The notes below the pieces were generated by a model. That model was not told where the DNA came from. It saw only the letters and a list, made by a program, of their open reading frames with translations, and ran no database searches. A stretch of DNA of 64,000 bases. Source: a virus. Made by a program: the position numbers and the translations under genes. Numbering within the stretch: position 1 is the stretch's first letter; each line of letters starts with the position of its first letter. Of this stretch, positions 32,744 through 41,369 are shown one piece after another. The DNA lies in IMG/VR virus record IMGVR_UViG_3300032288_004964, positions 1-64,000 of that record. The stretch is one strand, 5' to 3'.

Positions 32744-34882
32744 TTAAATGTTTTTGAATCTTTCCATAATTGCAGTAACTTCATTATCTGAAAGTTTATC
32801 TTCTTGTATTAAACTTTCATGAGCTACTAACTTTTTAGTTATAGATTCATTTTTCTTGAAATTTCTAGTTAACCAGAAATGTTCAATTTGACTTTCAGTT
32901 TTTAATACATCTTCTGGGTATAATCTAGCTTGTGAAAGCGCAGACTTTTTAGAAGATTCATTTAACTGTTCCCAGATTGGCTTAATGTTTTCAGGCATCA
33001 ATCTGATTACTCTTTCTTCAAGAGATTCATTCTTTGTAGATAGGGCTTCTGCGATCAGAGTAAGTACTTCTTTCTGTGTGAAATAACTTCTTTCGTTTAT
33101 GTGAAATTTAACAGTTTCCTGTTCTTCATCTGATAGTGCATAAAAGCTATCAACTTGAGACTTGTTTAAGAATTTTAAGAAATTCAAGTCTGTTGTTTCA
33201 GAAACTTTACGTTTTTTAGCTTCTTCAATTAGTTTATTAATAGATTCAGATAACTCAGATTCGCTGTTCATATTCATATGAACTTCTTCTTCGTGAGCTT
33301 CTTCTTCTTTCTCTTCTTCTTTAGCATAAGCTTCTTCTTCATGAGCTGGTGCGATACCATTCTCTTCATAAGATTCTTCTTCATGAGCTTCTTCTTCTTT
33401 AGCAAAAGCTTCTTCTTCATGAGCTGGTGCGATACCATTCTCTTCTTGATCCATTGGACCACACTCTTCTTCTTTCTCTTCTTCTTTATTCCAATTTTCT
33501 ACAGATTCAAAACCTGCAGCATCAAGACTAGGGAAATTTTCTTCTTCACCAGCTGATTCATTTAATTTAGAGCTGTTTAATCTTTCTACAATCATTCCTT
33601 GGTAAGAAATTGATTTGTCTAAGTTTTCAGCGATATATTCAGAATAAGCAATATTATCATCTAAGTGTTCAGCGATGTATTCAGAGTAAGCGATGTTACC
33701 TTCAACATGTTCAGCTAAATATTCAGAATAAGCAATTGAGTTATCAACATGCTCAGCTAAGTATTCAGAATAAGAAATGTTCTTATCTAAATTTTCAGCG
33801 ATATATTCAGAGTAAGCAATGTTCTTATCTAAATTTTCAGCGATATATTCAGAGTAAGCAATATTTTTGTCTAAATTTTCAGCGATATATTCAGAATAAG
33901 AAATGTTCTTATCTAAGTTCTCAGCTAAGTATTCAGCGTAAGCAATATTCTTATCTAAGTTCTCACCTAAATATTCAGAATAGTTAATTGATTTTTCTAG
34001 ATTTTCAGCTAAATAATCATTGTGTTTAATTAGTTTATCAGCAGTTTCTTTTAATGATTTATTTTCATTAACCATAACTTGGAATTTCTCAGCTAGATAA
34101 TCTAAATATTTAATTACTTGAGAATTAGTTGTATTTAATTCTTCATAGTATTCTAATAGTTGCTCTAATTTCTTAGGATTCATATTACCCTTAGAAATTG
34201 CACCTTTAACTTCTTTCTTAGTAGAAGCTAGTTCATTAACTAAGTACTTAGAGTAGTCAGTTAATTGTTGCTTTGTAACATAATCACTTTTGTTCATGTT
34301 AAATAATTCGTTAATTTTTGACTCATCGGACATTTCATATATCCTGAAGTTAGATTTTGGGTTTGTGAATCCTAAAGACTCATTAAGAACTTTTACACTC
34401 ATTTTAGCTGATGCGAAACCTGGGTCAGCAACAATATCATAAGTGAATAATTTCTTTAGTGCAACTGAACCGTCAGCTTCTGTGATACCTGCCGCTCTTG
34501 AAGAAACGAATACAGGACATCCATCATCTACTAATGATTTAGCCTCTTTACCCCAGTAAGTACTTAGTAATCTAATCTCACCTGTAACCAGGTTAGATTC
34601 TTTTACATAATCAGCTTTGGTGATTATGTGAGAAGCTCTTGAAAGTGATGTATCAAATACATCTGGATGATCAAACTCACCATAAACAGCACCAAGTGTG
34701 TTCATTCTTTCATTAAGTTCTTCTAAAGCAGGAAGAAATTTATCAGCTGTATATACTCTCTCATTACGGTTTTTTACTCCGAATTCTGTGAATGTACCAC
34801 CTAATATATAATCCTTCTTACCAGTGCTACTCTCTCTAATAAGAGATGTAGTTGAATTTTCTACAATTAAAACTGGTTTCAT
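32744..34882 (-). CDS. gp21: Fused prohead protease (gp21-like) and scaffold protein
   Basis: 712 residues against about 212 for T4 gp21. Residues 1-170 are the S77-type prohead protease: 'RVYTADKFLPALEEL', 'GEFDHPD' with H72, and 'PVFVSSRAAG' with S127 as likely nucleophile. Residues 200-430 are helical and include ten exact 14-residue repeats (287-426) of the type YSEY-I/L-A-E-N-L-D-K-N-I-A. Residues 440-570 are very acidic (HEEEAFAKEEE blocks, NGIAPAHEEEA twice), as in core scaffold proteins such as gp22. So protease and scaffold seem joined in one chain, and each repeat carries an I/L-x-E sequence fitting the protease's own consensus. It lies upstream of the capsid gene as gp21/22 do in T4. 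Confidence 0.85.
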   Translation of the reverse strand: MKPVLIVENSTTSLIRESSTGKKDYILGGTFTEFGVKNRNERVYTADKFLPALEELNERMNTLGAVYGEFDHPDVFDTSLSRASHIITKADYVKESNLVTGEIRLLSTYWGKEAKSLVDDGCPVFVSSRAAGITEADGSVALKKLFTYDIVADPGFASAKMSVKVLNESLGFTNPKSNFRIYEMSDESKINELFNMNKSDYVTKQQLTDYSKYLVNELASTKKEVKGAISKGNMNPKKLEQLLEYYEELNTTNSQVIKYLDYLAEKFQVMVNENKSLKETADKLIKHNDYLAENLEKSINYSEYLGENLDKNIAYAEYLAENLDKNISYSEYIAENLDKNIAYSEYIAENLDKNIAYSEYIAENLDKNISYSEYLAEHVDNSIAYSEYLAEHVEGNIAYSEYIAEHLDDNIAYSEYIAENLDKSISYQGMIVERLNSSKLNESAGEEENFPSLDAAGFESVENWNKEEEKEEECGPMDQEENGIAPAHEEEAFAKEEEAHEEESYEENGIAPAHEEEAYAKEEEKEEEAHEEEVHMNMNSESELSESINKLIEEAKKRKVSETTDLNFLKFLNKSQVDSFYALSDEEQETVKFHINERSYFTQKEVLTLIAEALSTKNESLEERVIRLMPENIKPIWEQLNESSKKSALSQARLYPEDVLKTESQIEHFWLTRNFKKNESITKKLVAHESLIQEDKLSDNEVTAIMERFKNI
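33605..34024 (-). repeat. Ten 42-bp (14-codon) scaffold repeats
   Basis: Exactly ten 14-codon units without indels. Each contains I/L-A-E (one has L-G-E). The repeat produces open shadow frames on the plus strand (33610-33987), which are not genes. Confidence 0.88.
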
Positions 34883-34908
34883 TTAAAATAATTATTTTTT
34901 GTCGTGTA

Positions 34909-34919
34909 GTATATATTAC
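34909..34919 (-). promoter_or_regulatory. Candidate late promoter (GTAATATATAC, minus strand)
   Basis: AT-box 26 bp upstream of the protease-scaffold start, within the 168-bp divergent gap 34883-35050. The gap otherwise holds only an imperfect AAATCC/GGATTT hairpin at about 34927-34956. Confidence 0.55.
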
Positions 34920-35050
34920 CTATAAAAAATCCTATTTTAATAAAGGTGGATTTTTTATAGTTTTTCGAGACATCTGATAAATAAAATGTTTAGATGACAT
35001 GGGAGGAAGAGTACTATTTTTAATAAATAAAAGAAATTGAGTGGTTTTTT

Positions 35051-35446
35051 ATGATCCTAACTAGAGAGATAAATATTAAAATAAATGAATCAAATTATCA
35101 ATACTATGATGATTTGGGATATGATGTCACTATAGGTGAGGAGATAATAATTCCAATTGAGTTAATGTCTAAAGGTTCACACTATAAAATAAAGTGTCAG
35201 TGTGATGGGTGTGGTATTGAAAAGCAGGTCATATTCAAAAACTATGTTAAGTATGATAACAAATGGGGTGAATACTATTGTAGAAAATGCTCAGAAGTTA
35301 AAAGAAAAAAAACATTAAGAGAAAACTTCGGAGTAGATTATCCAATTCAGAATAAGAAAGTTCTTTCAAAAATGCAAAATACTCTTATGGAAAAATATGG
35401 AGTAGATAATATATCTAAGAAAGATAAAATAATAAATGATAACTAA
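35051..35446 (+). pseudogene. Remnant of a homing-endonuclease-like protein
   Basis: 131 residues. A zinc-binding segment 'IKCQCDGCGIEKQVIF...YYCRKCSEVKRKKT' is followed by two repeats of the K-T-L-R/M-E-N/K-F/Y-G-V-D type ('RENFGVDYPIQNKKVLSKMQNTLMEKYGVDN'), a pattern that in phages usually precedes a nuclease catalytic domain. The ORF stops right after these repeats and overlaps the next start by 11 bp, with no nuclease domain, so it looks truncated. It lies between the head genes, a common insertion place for such elements. It could also be a functional DNA-binding protein. Confidence 0.6.
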
Positions 35447-35870
35447 AAGAATAAAGGTTAATATATCAGAAGGTACTAAAATATCTGACTTTGAACCTAT
35501 TTTAAATCCATTTTCAAACTGGATACAATTCAAAAGAGAAATTAAACTGTCATCTATATTAGAAGGAAAGAAAATAGAATATCTTATTGAAGATATAAAC
35601 TCTATACAAAATCCCATCTATGGTTTATTGGAACAATCAGGTCATATTGTTGAAATAAAGAAAATATCATTTCTTATAAAGGAGATTTTATTTAACATAA
35701 AGGATCAAGATGTTCTTAATTTAGAAGTTAGAATAGAATCTCTAAATACTGAATATGGTAAAACTATACAATCATTAATAGATGCTGATATTGATTTCAC
35801 TTTAGATTATTACAAAGCATCTGACTCAATGATATATTTTTATATAAATTTTCCAAAACAAGCCGCATAA
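35436..35870 (+). CDS. Phage protein of unknown function
   Basis: 144 residues, not recognised. Mixed alpha/beta ('FSNWIQFKREIKLSSILEGKKIEYLIEDINSIQNPIYGLLE'); no membrane segment. The start is inside the preceding remnant gene. It ends at a bidirectional terminator facing the portal gene. Function unknown. Confidence 0.6.
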   Translation: MITKRIKVNISEGTKISDFEPILNPFSNWIQFKREIKLSSILEGKKIEYLIEDINSIQNPIYGLLEQSGHIVEIKKISFLIKEILFNIKDQDVLNLEVRIESLNTEYGKTIQSLIDADIDFTLDYYKASDSMIYFYINFPKQAA

Positions 35871-35871
35871 A

Positions 35872-35895
35872 AAAACCTCTCATATGAGAGGTTTT
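35872..35895. terminator. Bidirectional hairpin terminator
   Basis: Perfect palindrome AAAACCTCTC-ATAT-GAGAGGTTTT between convergent genes. Confidence 0.9.
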
Positions 35896-35911
35896 ATTTT
35901 TTAATATCTTT

Positions 35912-37615
35912 TTAGAATTCGAATTCACCACCTGCTTCTCCTCCACCCTCAGCTGGTGCTTCTGGTGCTGCTTGAGCTTCTGGTGCTGCTTGAGCCCCAC
36001 CACCTTCTGGTGCTGCTTGAGCCCCACCACCTTCTGGTGCTGCTTGAGCTCCACCTTCTGCTCCTGGTTCTCCAGTTGCTCCGGCTCCGGCTCCTGTATC
36101 TTTTGCCCAATATTTTTGATTTTCGGCTTTTTCTTCTGGTGTCAATTTGAATATTCTATCCATAATCCACTCAATATGGAAGTAAGGTTTTTCACCATTC
36201 ATAACACCTAATAATGTTCCAACTATTTCAGATTTCTTAGCTAGATTATTTATTTTCTTCCACTCTTCAAATACTTGATTTGAATTGAACTTAATATCTA
36301 CTTCATTTATAAATCTTTCATCATCTTTTAGTTCTGGAAACTCAATTAACATTTGTAGTTTAATAGGTTTAACTATTAATTCTTTGAAGTTTGCTCTTAT
36401 TCTATTGATAAAGTTGTAGAATTTAATTTCATCTCTTGTCATCTCAGCAGCATCTGTTACTAAATTACCACCACCATTCTCTGCCTCAAATCTATTCATT
36501 GGTATTCTAGAAGCTCTTTTTAATGCTTTATAGAACCAAGATAACATAGTTTCATCATTTAAGTCATGTCCAGTTGGTGACATTAATTCCATATTTGGTG
36601 TACCTGCGTCTCCTTCTGGAAACCATATTTGTTTATTATATGGTAAATGTTTAGAACCATTTATTGTTAAAGTTCCTAATGAGTCATCCCATTCAACTTC
36701 TTCTGAGTAATCATGTATTAATTGACCAATTTGTTCTTCTGCTCTTTGACGAGACATACCTTTAATAGGAATAGTAAACTTTTGATAAATTGTTGCGTTG
36801 ATTATATTAAACATAATTCTTGTTTGCTCAAGAATCTTTAATTGATTATAAGGTTTGATTAAACCTTCTACATAAGATGTTTCTGAATAATCATTTTGCG
36901 TAGAATATGAAATATAAACTATTTGAGAATCTAAAAATATTCTTCTTAGTTGAGGATCTTCTGGAAATTGAATCCAAAGATGTCCAATACTAGGTTCAAA
37001 AGCCGGAACTAATGTTTCGGGTCTTAGTCTATTGAATCCAATAATATTTTTCTTTTTGTCATCATAAATAATTTCAACAGCTACATATCCATCTATTAAA
37101 AAATCTTTTATCATCATCCAAGCTGTGATACTATCAGAGAATCCAAACTTATTATAAACCTTTTCAAAATACTCTTGATACTTATCTTGAACTTCTTGTG
37201 GGTAGTCATTGGGAAGTGCTTTAGGTGAACAGAAATCATTATCATCACTATAAACAATACATTCATCGGCTACCGAACTTATAAAATCTCTTAATTCATC
37301 TTTAATTGAATACTCTCTAAGAATTCTTCTTTTGTCAGCATAAGCTTTATCTAAATAAGGAATAGATTTTCTATTTAAAACTGAGGCAACTGCTCTCTGT
37401 GAGAAGAAATCATACATTGAGTTTCCTCTAGCTGAATAGGGGTCTTCATTAATACCAACACCTACTTGGTTTCTAACAATCATGTCATCATATTTCATAC
37501 CATATGATGATAGTCCTCTTAGTATTCTACTGAATAGACCTTTGTTTTCAACTGCAGAATTTGCGCTAAAATTACTATTACTATTGTTTTGTCCAAATGA
37601 ATTATATGTTGCCAT
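35912..37615 (-). CDS. gp20: Portal vertex protein (T4 gp20-like)
   Basis: 567 residues (T4 gp20 is 524). Typical portal blocks: 'KDELRDFISSVADECIVYSDDN', 'WMMIKDFLIDGYVAVEIIYDD', 'IIGFNRLRPETLVPAFEP', 'QIWFPEGDAG', 'MLSWFYKALKRASRIPMNRFEAENGG' and 'EIKFYNFINRIRANFKEL'. It forms the dodecameric DNA channel at the special head vertex and binds the terminase. The last 60 residues are an extra Gly/Ala/Pro/Gln-rich tail with three 9-residue repeats of the GGAQAAPEG type, absent from T4 gp20 and probably disordered. Own AT-box upstream at 37636. Confidence 0.93.
   Translation of the reverse strand: MATYNSFGQNNSNSNFSANSAVENKGLFSRILRGLSSYGMKYDDMIVRNQVGVGINEDPYSARGNSMYDFFSQRAVASVLNRKSIPYLDKAYADKRRILREYSIKDELRDFISSVADECIVYSDDNDFCSPKALPNDYPQEVQDKYQEYFEKVYNKFGFSDSITAWMMIKDFLIDGYVAVEIIYDDKKKNIIGFNRLRPETLVPAFEPSIGHLWIQFPEDPQLRRIFLDSQIVYISYSTQNDYSETSYVEGLIKPYNQLKILEQTRIMFNIINATIYQKFTIPIKGMSRQRAEEQIGQLIHDYSEEVEWDDSLGTLTINGSKHLPYNKQIWFPEGDAGTPNMELMSPTGHDLNDETMLSWFYKALKRASRIPMNRFEAENGGGNLVTDAAEMTRDEIKFYNFINRIRANFKELIVKPIKLQMLIEFPELKDDERFINEVDIKFNSNQVFEEWKKINNLAKKSEIVGTLLGVMNGEKPYFHIEWIMDRIFKLTPEEKAENQKYWAKDTGAGAGATGEPGAEGGAQAAPEGGGAQAAPEGGGAQAAPEAQAAPEAPAEGGGEAGGEFEF
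35977..36057 (-). repeat. Three 27-bp repeats in the portal C-terminal tail
   Basis: Copies start at 35977, 36004 and 36031 (cttctggtgctgcttgagcc...), each encoding one 9-residue Ala/Gln/Pro/Gly unit. Likely prone to slippage. Confidence 0.8.
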
Positions 37616-37635
37616 TAAAAATTATAAAATTTATA

Positions 37636-37646
37636 TTATATATTAA
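37636..37646 (-). promoter_or_regulatory. Candidate late promoter (TTAATATATAA, minus strand)
   Basis: AT-box 20 bp upstream of the portal start codon. Confidence 0.55.
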
Positions 37647-37688
37647 ATTTGATAAGTCCCTTCAAAGTCAATAGCAGTAAGCATTTTA

Positions 37689-38057
37689 TTACTTATCTGT
37701 GATTTTACTGATAACTTCTTGTTGTCTTTTATTTGTTTCTTCAACATTTGAAGGGTCATATAATTGGCTTCCGTATCTTCCTTGTCTAGGTCTAAATGAC
37801 ACATTTAATTCTTTAAGAGCTTTAATATATTCTTCAGAATCTGGTCCGTATAATCTATCAGATATTTCTTGCATAAAATCAGAATCAACCTTAGGTCCAA
37901 CTTTTACTGATAACTTATCCAAGTCTTTTTGAATTCTTTCAGTTTCTTCAGGTGTTGGTCTACCAGTAGATGATTTTAATCCTTTTGGAGTTAAGTCATT
38001 CTCCTCTTTCTTTTTACTAAACCAACCTTCATTAAATTTATCCCAATTCTTAATCAT
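37689..38057 (-). CDS. Tagged phage protein of unknown function
   Basis: 122 residues, charged and mainly helical/disordered. It begins MIKNWDKFNEGWFSKKKEEN, which fits the shared N-terminal motif with F-N-E at 8-10. No domain recognised. It lies between the portal and the 38090 gene with separate AT-boxes. A possible head-internal protein. Confidence 0.6.
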   Translation of the reverse strand: MIKNWDKFNEGWFSKKKEENDLTPKGLKSSTGRPTPEETERIQKDLDKLSVKVGPKVDSDFMQEISDRLYGPDSEEYIKALKELNVSFRPRQGRYGSQLYDPSNVEETNKRQQEVISKITDK

Positions 38058-38078
38058 ATCTAATATTAATTTTATATA

Positions 38079-38089
38079 CTATATATTAA
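38079..38089 (-). promoter_or_regulatory. Candidate late promoter (TTAATATATAG, minus strand)
   Basis: Motif copy 21 bp upstream of the start at 38057 and directly after the preceding stop. Confidence 0.55.
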
Positions 38090-38815
38090 TTATTTTCTAC
38101 CATATTTTCTAAAACTAGCTTGTAGTCTTTTAATATGGTCTTTTAATATAACATACTTATCTGATATCTCTTTTTCTATGTCATACATCTCATTAACAAC
38201 TAATTGAGACATTTCTTTATCTCTTGAATTACTATCTTTGGCTTTCTTATTCCATATTTGTATTAGTTTCTTAGGGTCATATCTATTCTTAGGATGTTGA
38301 GAGTATAAAAATTTAGGTAATTCTGATAGGTGAATTTTATGAGCTATTTTTATTTGAGCTACATTATACTCCATAACAGAATATTGTAGTTTGTATTTAA
38401 CTAGTTCCGTATAAATTGCCTCAAAGTTAAATTTTCTAGAATAAACATCTTTTTTCCAAGGATCTCCAGGTGATGATCCTTGAAAATCTTTATCACTAAA
38501 TAATTTATCAAATATTTTAACTCTTATCTCAATTGGAATAAAGTTTAGATTAATTGCATAAAGTATAATTAAATTATCAAATCTTTTCACACTGACTGCG
38601 AATATAGGAGACCATTTTATCCAATTTGAATCGTCTAAATAGTGTAGAAAATAAAATCCACCAGTTCTTATTTTAGCAACTGGTATTCTTTCAACAAACT
38701 TATCACTTTTTCTATATTTATTGAAAAAGTATAAAGAGTTTATTTTGAAATTAGAAGCTTTATCACCTCCTTCAACCTTTACTTGATAATTAACAAATTC
38801 ATTTAACATTCCCAT
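38090..38815 (-). CDS. Phage protein of unknown function (head region)
   Basis: 241 residues, not recognised. It begins MGMLNEFVNYQVKVEG, a weaker form of the shared N-terminal motif. A beta-rich centre with 'GGFYFLHYLDDSNWIKWSPIFAVSVKRFDNLIILYAINLNFIP' is followed by a helical C-terminus. Position beside portal and gp4 suggests head or neck assembly. It is divergent from the gp4-like gene, sharing a 32-bp AT-rich gap. Confidence 0.65.
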   Translation of the reverse strand: MGMLNEFVNYQVKVEGGDKASNFKINSLYFFNKYRKSDKFVERIPVAKIRTGGFYFLHYLDDSNWIKWSPIFAVSVKRFDNLIILYAINLNFIPIEIRVKIFDKLFSDKDFQGSSPGDPWKKDVYSRKFNFEAIYTELVKYKLQYSVMEYNVAQIKIAHKIHLSELPKFLYSQHPKNRYDPKKLIQIWNKKAKDSNSRDKEMSQLVVNEMYDIEKEISDKYVILKDHIKRLQASFRKYGRK

Positions 38816-38847
38816 ATTAGAGATTACTTTTTATTATATATAAATAT

Positions 38848-39372
38848 ATGTTAAACTCGAAACCTAGTAATAAGAATTATAATCAAGGTAATTATATTCC
38901 TAAGAATAAAGACAAAGTTCTTAAATTAAATACCCAAGGTGGTGTCTATTATAGAAGCTCTTGGGAAAAGAAAATAATGACATGGTTAGACCATAACAAT
39001 AATATTATAAAATGGGGAGCTGAGTGTATGAGAATACCTTATCAAATGACACATTTTGATAATGGTGATTCTAAAGTAAAAGAACACTGTTATTATCCAG
39101 ACTTTTATTATGAAATGAGAATAAATGGTGTCTTAAAACAAGTAGTTGTTGAAGTTAAACCAATGAAAGAATATAAAATGGTTCAAGATTTAAGTGAGGG
39201 TAGACTAAATGTTCCTGATAAAGGAATGAAGAAGTTGAAAAATTTTGAATATGACTTAAAAATGGCTTACAAAAATAAAAACAAGTGGGAAACTATGATA
39301 TCTTGGTGTAATAAAAAGGGTTATGAATTCATTATCATAACAGAAGACCACTTGAAAAAGTTTAACTTGTAA
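38848..39372 (+). CDS. gp4: Head completion nuclease (T4 gp4-like)
   Basis: 174 residues. 'YYRSSWEKKIMTWLDHNNNIIKWGAECMRIPYQ' and 'HCYYPDFYYEMRINGVLKQVVVEVKP' form the nuclease-like core of T4 gp4 (also called gp50/gp65 head completion), with a PD-x(n)-E-x-K pattern (P-D-F, then V-E-V-K). In T4 this protein is needed to finish the head before tail joining. The start follows an AT-rich gap; its C-terminus overlaps the next minus-strand gene by 11 bp. Confidence 0.82.
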   Translation: MLNSKPSNKNYNQGNYIPKNKDKVLKLNTQGGVYYRSSWEKKIMTWLDHNNNIIKWGAECMRIPYQMTHFDNGDSKVKEHCYYPDFYYEMRINGVLKQVVVEVKPMKEYKMVQDLSEGRLNVPDKGMKKLKNFEYDLKMAYKNKNKWETMISWCNKKGYEFIIITEDHLKKFNL

Positions 39373-39709
39373 ACTTAATTAAAAGTATAATTCCTAAAAT
39401 TAGAACAGATACTACAGGAATAATATTATCAAATAAAACATAAAGATATTTTCTTTTTGATTTAAATGTTATAAATTTTATAAATCTTATTGAGAATAGA
39501 GCTATAAAATATGGTGATAAAGATGAAAACATCCCAGATATTAACCATATCCAATATAATACCTTTGTAAAATAATAAATAACATCAAGTATTGTGGTTG
39601 ATTCAATATCTTTATTTTTAAAATTAAGACTTAATCTATGTTTATTTAGTATATAATAGATTTCATTCCAGATGAATACTATTAGAAATGTGTAAAAAAA
39701 TGTTATCAT
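39362..39709 (-). CDS. Small multi-span membrane protein
   Basis: 115 residues with about three to four hydrophobic segments (residues 1-20, 42-75 in two parts, 92-112) and basic loops ('FKSKRKY'). No recognised family; a holin is possible from size and topology, but nothing links it to a lysin. It follows a soluble gene by 1 bp on the minus strand. Confidence 0.6.
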   Translation of the reverse strand: MITFFYTFLIVFIWNEIYYILNKHRLSLNFKNKDIESTTILDVIYYFTKVLYWIWLISGMFSSLSPYFIALFSIRFIKFITFKSKRKYLYVLFDNIIPVVSVLILGIILLIKFTS

Positions 39710-39710
39710 T

Positions 39711-40001
39711 TTATTTTATAATTAATTCTTCAAATTTAATTAAATTATTTAATTCTGGCTCAATTAATCTTATAGATTTTTCTACATTTAATTTTTTAAA
39801 TAGCTCATCATCTATAAAAGCTTCTAATTCAGATCCTATAATCTTATCATATGTTTCGGGTACTACATCTCCTCTTGAATCATAGATAGATTTAATATAA
39901 TTATTTCTATTATTTAAGTCAATATGTATTGAACATCCATCTGGTCTAGTGCCAAATCCCTTTTCGGATTCCTCCCAAAGTTGCAAAACTACTTTATTCA
40001 T
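39711..40001 (-). CDS. Small protein of unknown function
   Basis: 96 residues with a conserved-looking core ('LWEESEKGFGTRPDGCSIHIDLNNRNNYIKSIYDSRGDVVPETYDKIIG') similar to small hypothetical proteins of Bacteroidota, as far as I can judge by memory. No catalytic motif. It precedes the membrane protein gene by 1 bp. Confidence 0.6.
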   Translation of the reverse strand: MNKVVLQLWEESEKGFGTRPDGCSIHIDLNNRNNYIKSIYDSRGDVVPETYDKIIGSELEAFIDDELFKKLNVEKSIRLIEPELNNLIKFEELIIK

Positions 40002-40084
40002 ATTTTAAATATTGTTACTTAATTTTTATATAATATTCTAAACAAAGTTTAAAAAAAATAATAAAATTAAAAAAAACAACACTT

Positions 40085-41176
40085 ATGAATATTAAATTAG
40101 AGTATATTTGGCTTGATGGTTCTAACCCTCAGCAAATTAGGAGTAAGACAAAGATTGTAAATAAGATGGATACAATGATTCCTATGGACTATCCTGTTTG
40201 GTCTTTTGATGGTAGTTCTACTGGACAAGCTCAGTCTGGTAAAGGTAAAAACACAGATTGTCTATTAAAGCCGGTATTTGTTACTATGGATCCATTTAGA
40301 GGTAATCCACATAGATTAGTTTTATGTGAAGTTCTTAACCCAGATGGTACACCACATGAATCAAATAACAGAAGAAAATTAGCTAAAAAAGTATCTGAAT
40401 TAAATATTGATTCAAATGAGAAATCTGATCTTCCTTGGTTTGGTTGGGAACAAGAATATACACTAACACATAAACCTATGGTTCCATTTGGTGTAGGTGA
40501 AGGTATTCCTTTAGGATTTAGTTTAGATCCAAATAGAGTACCAAGACCACAAGGTGATTATTATTGTGGTATCGGTTCTGATAATGTAGTAGGTAGAGAA
40601 ATTGTTGAAGAACATATGGACTTATGTATGGAAATTGGATTAGATATTTCAGGTATTAATGCTGAAGTTTTACTAGGTCAGTGGGAATATCAAATTGGTC
40701 CAGTTACTGCTCTAAACGGTTCAGACCAGTTATGGATATCAAGATATCTATTACAAAGAGTTGCTGAAAAACATAATGTTAAAGTTTCTTTACATCCAAA
40801 ACCATTAAAAGGAGATTGGAATGGAACTGGTTGTCACGTTAACTTTTCTACTAAAGAAATGAGAGAAGAAGGTGGAATAGAAATCATTAAGGAAAGTATG
40901 GTGAAGCTAGAAAGATATCAAAAAGAACATATTGCTGTTTATGGTTTACATAATAATGAGAGATTAACTGGAGCACATGAAACTTCAAGTATTAATGAGT
41001 TTAGTTATGGATTCTCTACAAGAGATACTTCTATTAGAATCCCAGCTCAAGCAATTGTTGAAGGTAAAGGTTATTTTGAAGATAGAAGACCAGCTTCTAA
41101 CTGTGACCCTTATTTAGTTTCTGAGAGAATGTTACAAACAGTTTATTCTGAAGTTGAAGTTTCAGCAGAAGCATAA
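40085..41176 (+). CDS. Type II (eukaryotic-like) glutamine synthetase
   Basis: 363 residues, full length for GSII (about 340-370). Seen: 'FDGSSTGQA' (41-49), 'FGWEQEYTL' with metal-binding Glu, 'GQWEYQIGP', the ATP-binding 'NGTGCHVNFST', 'NERLTGAHETSSI', 'DTSIRIP' and 'YFEDRRPASNCDPY'. All catalytic signatures are intact. It makes glutamine from glutamate, ammonia and ATP in the cytoplasm. No host-like flanks or pseudogene signs; codon use matches its neighbours. It stands alone between AT-rich gaps with a strong terminator. An auxiliary metabolic gene that would raise nitrogen assimilation during infection, or supply glutamine for nucleotide and amino-sugar synthesis. Confidence 0.93.
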   Translation: MNIKLEYIWLDGSNPQQIRSKTKIVNKMDTMIPMDYPVWSFDGSSTGQAQSGKGKNTDCLLKPVFVTMDPFRGNPHRLVLCEVLNPDGTPHESNNRRKLAKKVSELNIDSNEKSDLPWFGWEQEYTLTHKPMVPFGVGEGIPLGFSLDPNRVPRPQGDYYCGIGSDNVVGREIVEEHMDLCMEIGLDISGINAEVLLGQWEYQIGPVTALNGSDQLWISRYLLQRVAEKHNVKVSLHPKPLKGDWNGTGCHVNFSTKEMREEGGIEIIKESMVKLERYQKEHIAVYGLHNNERLTGAHETSSINEFSYGFSTRDTSIRIPAQAIVEGKGYFEDRRPASNCDPYLVSERMLQTVYSEVEVSAEA

Positions 41177-41194
41177 CATAAATGATTATAAAGT

Positions 41195-41222
41195 AAAAAT
41201 CCACTCAATTGAGTGGATTTTT
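41195..41222. terminator. Bidirectional hairpin terminator
   Basis: Perfect palindrome of AAAAATCCACTCAA / TTGAGTGGATTTTT (14-bp arms) between the glutamine synthetase gene and the minus-strand gp55 region. Confidence 0.9.
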
Positions 41223-41369
41223 TATTTTAAAGATATTTTGAATTTTTTCTTTTCTCCTTTTCTGTCTAGATGGAAATATAGTCATAGATGCCATTCCAAA
41301 TCCTGGATCTAAAACAATATCAAATGTTTTTATATTAATATTAGAGTGAGTGGAGTCCCATTCCGTCAT
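41205..41369 (-). CDS. Possible 54-residue basic protein overlapping the gp55 gene end
   Basis: A minus-strand frame starts with ATG at 41369 inside the last codons of the gp55-like gene (29-bp overlap, different frame) and ends in the terminator hairpin. It begins MTEWDSTHSN, has 'IVLDPGFGMASMTIFPSR' and ends with a basic 'RQKRRKEKIQNIFKIK' helix. It fills the otherwise empty 41223-41340. Composition looks like a real protein, but no family is known to me. Confidence 0.45.
   Translation of the reverse strand: MTEWDSTHSNINIKTFDIVLDPGFGMASMTIFPSRQKRRKEKIQNIFKIKNPLN

Noticed and set aside
33278-33987. Plus-strand ORFs at 33278-33556 and 33610-33987
   Set aside because: Antisense shadows of the acidic and 14-residue repeat regions of the protease-scaffold gene; Phe- or Gln-rich nonsense compositions.
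34927-34956. Hairpin AAAAAATCC...GGATTTTTT as a terminator
   Set aside because: No gene ends there on either strand, and it lies upstream of the promoter box of the protease-scaffold gene; stem is imperfect.
35797-36211. ORFs at 35797-36054 (-), 35956-36150 (+) and 35972-36211 (+)
   Set aside because: Shadows of the Gly/Ala/Pro-rich 27-bp repeats at the portal C-terminus.
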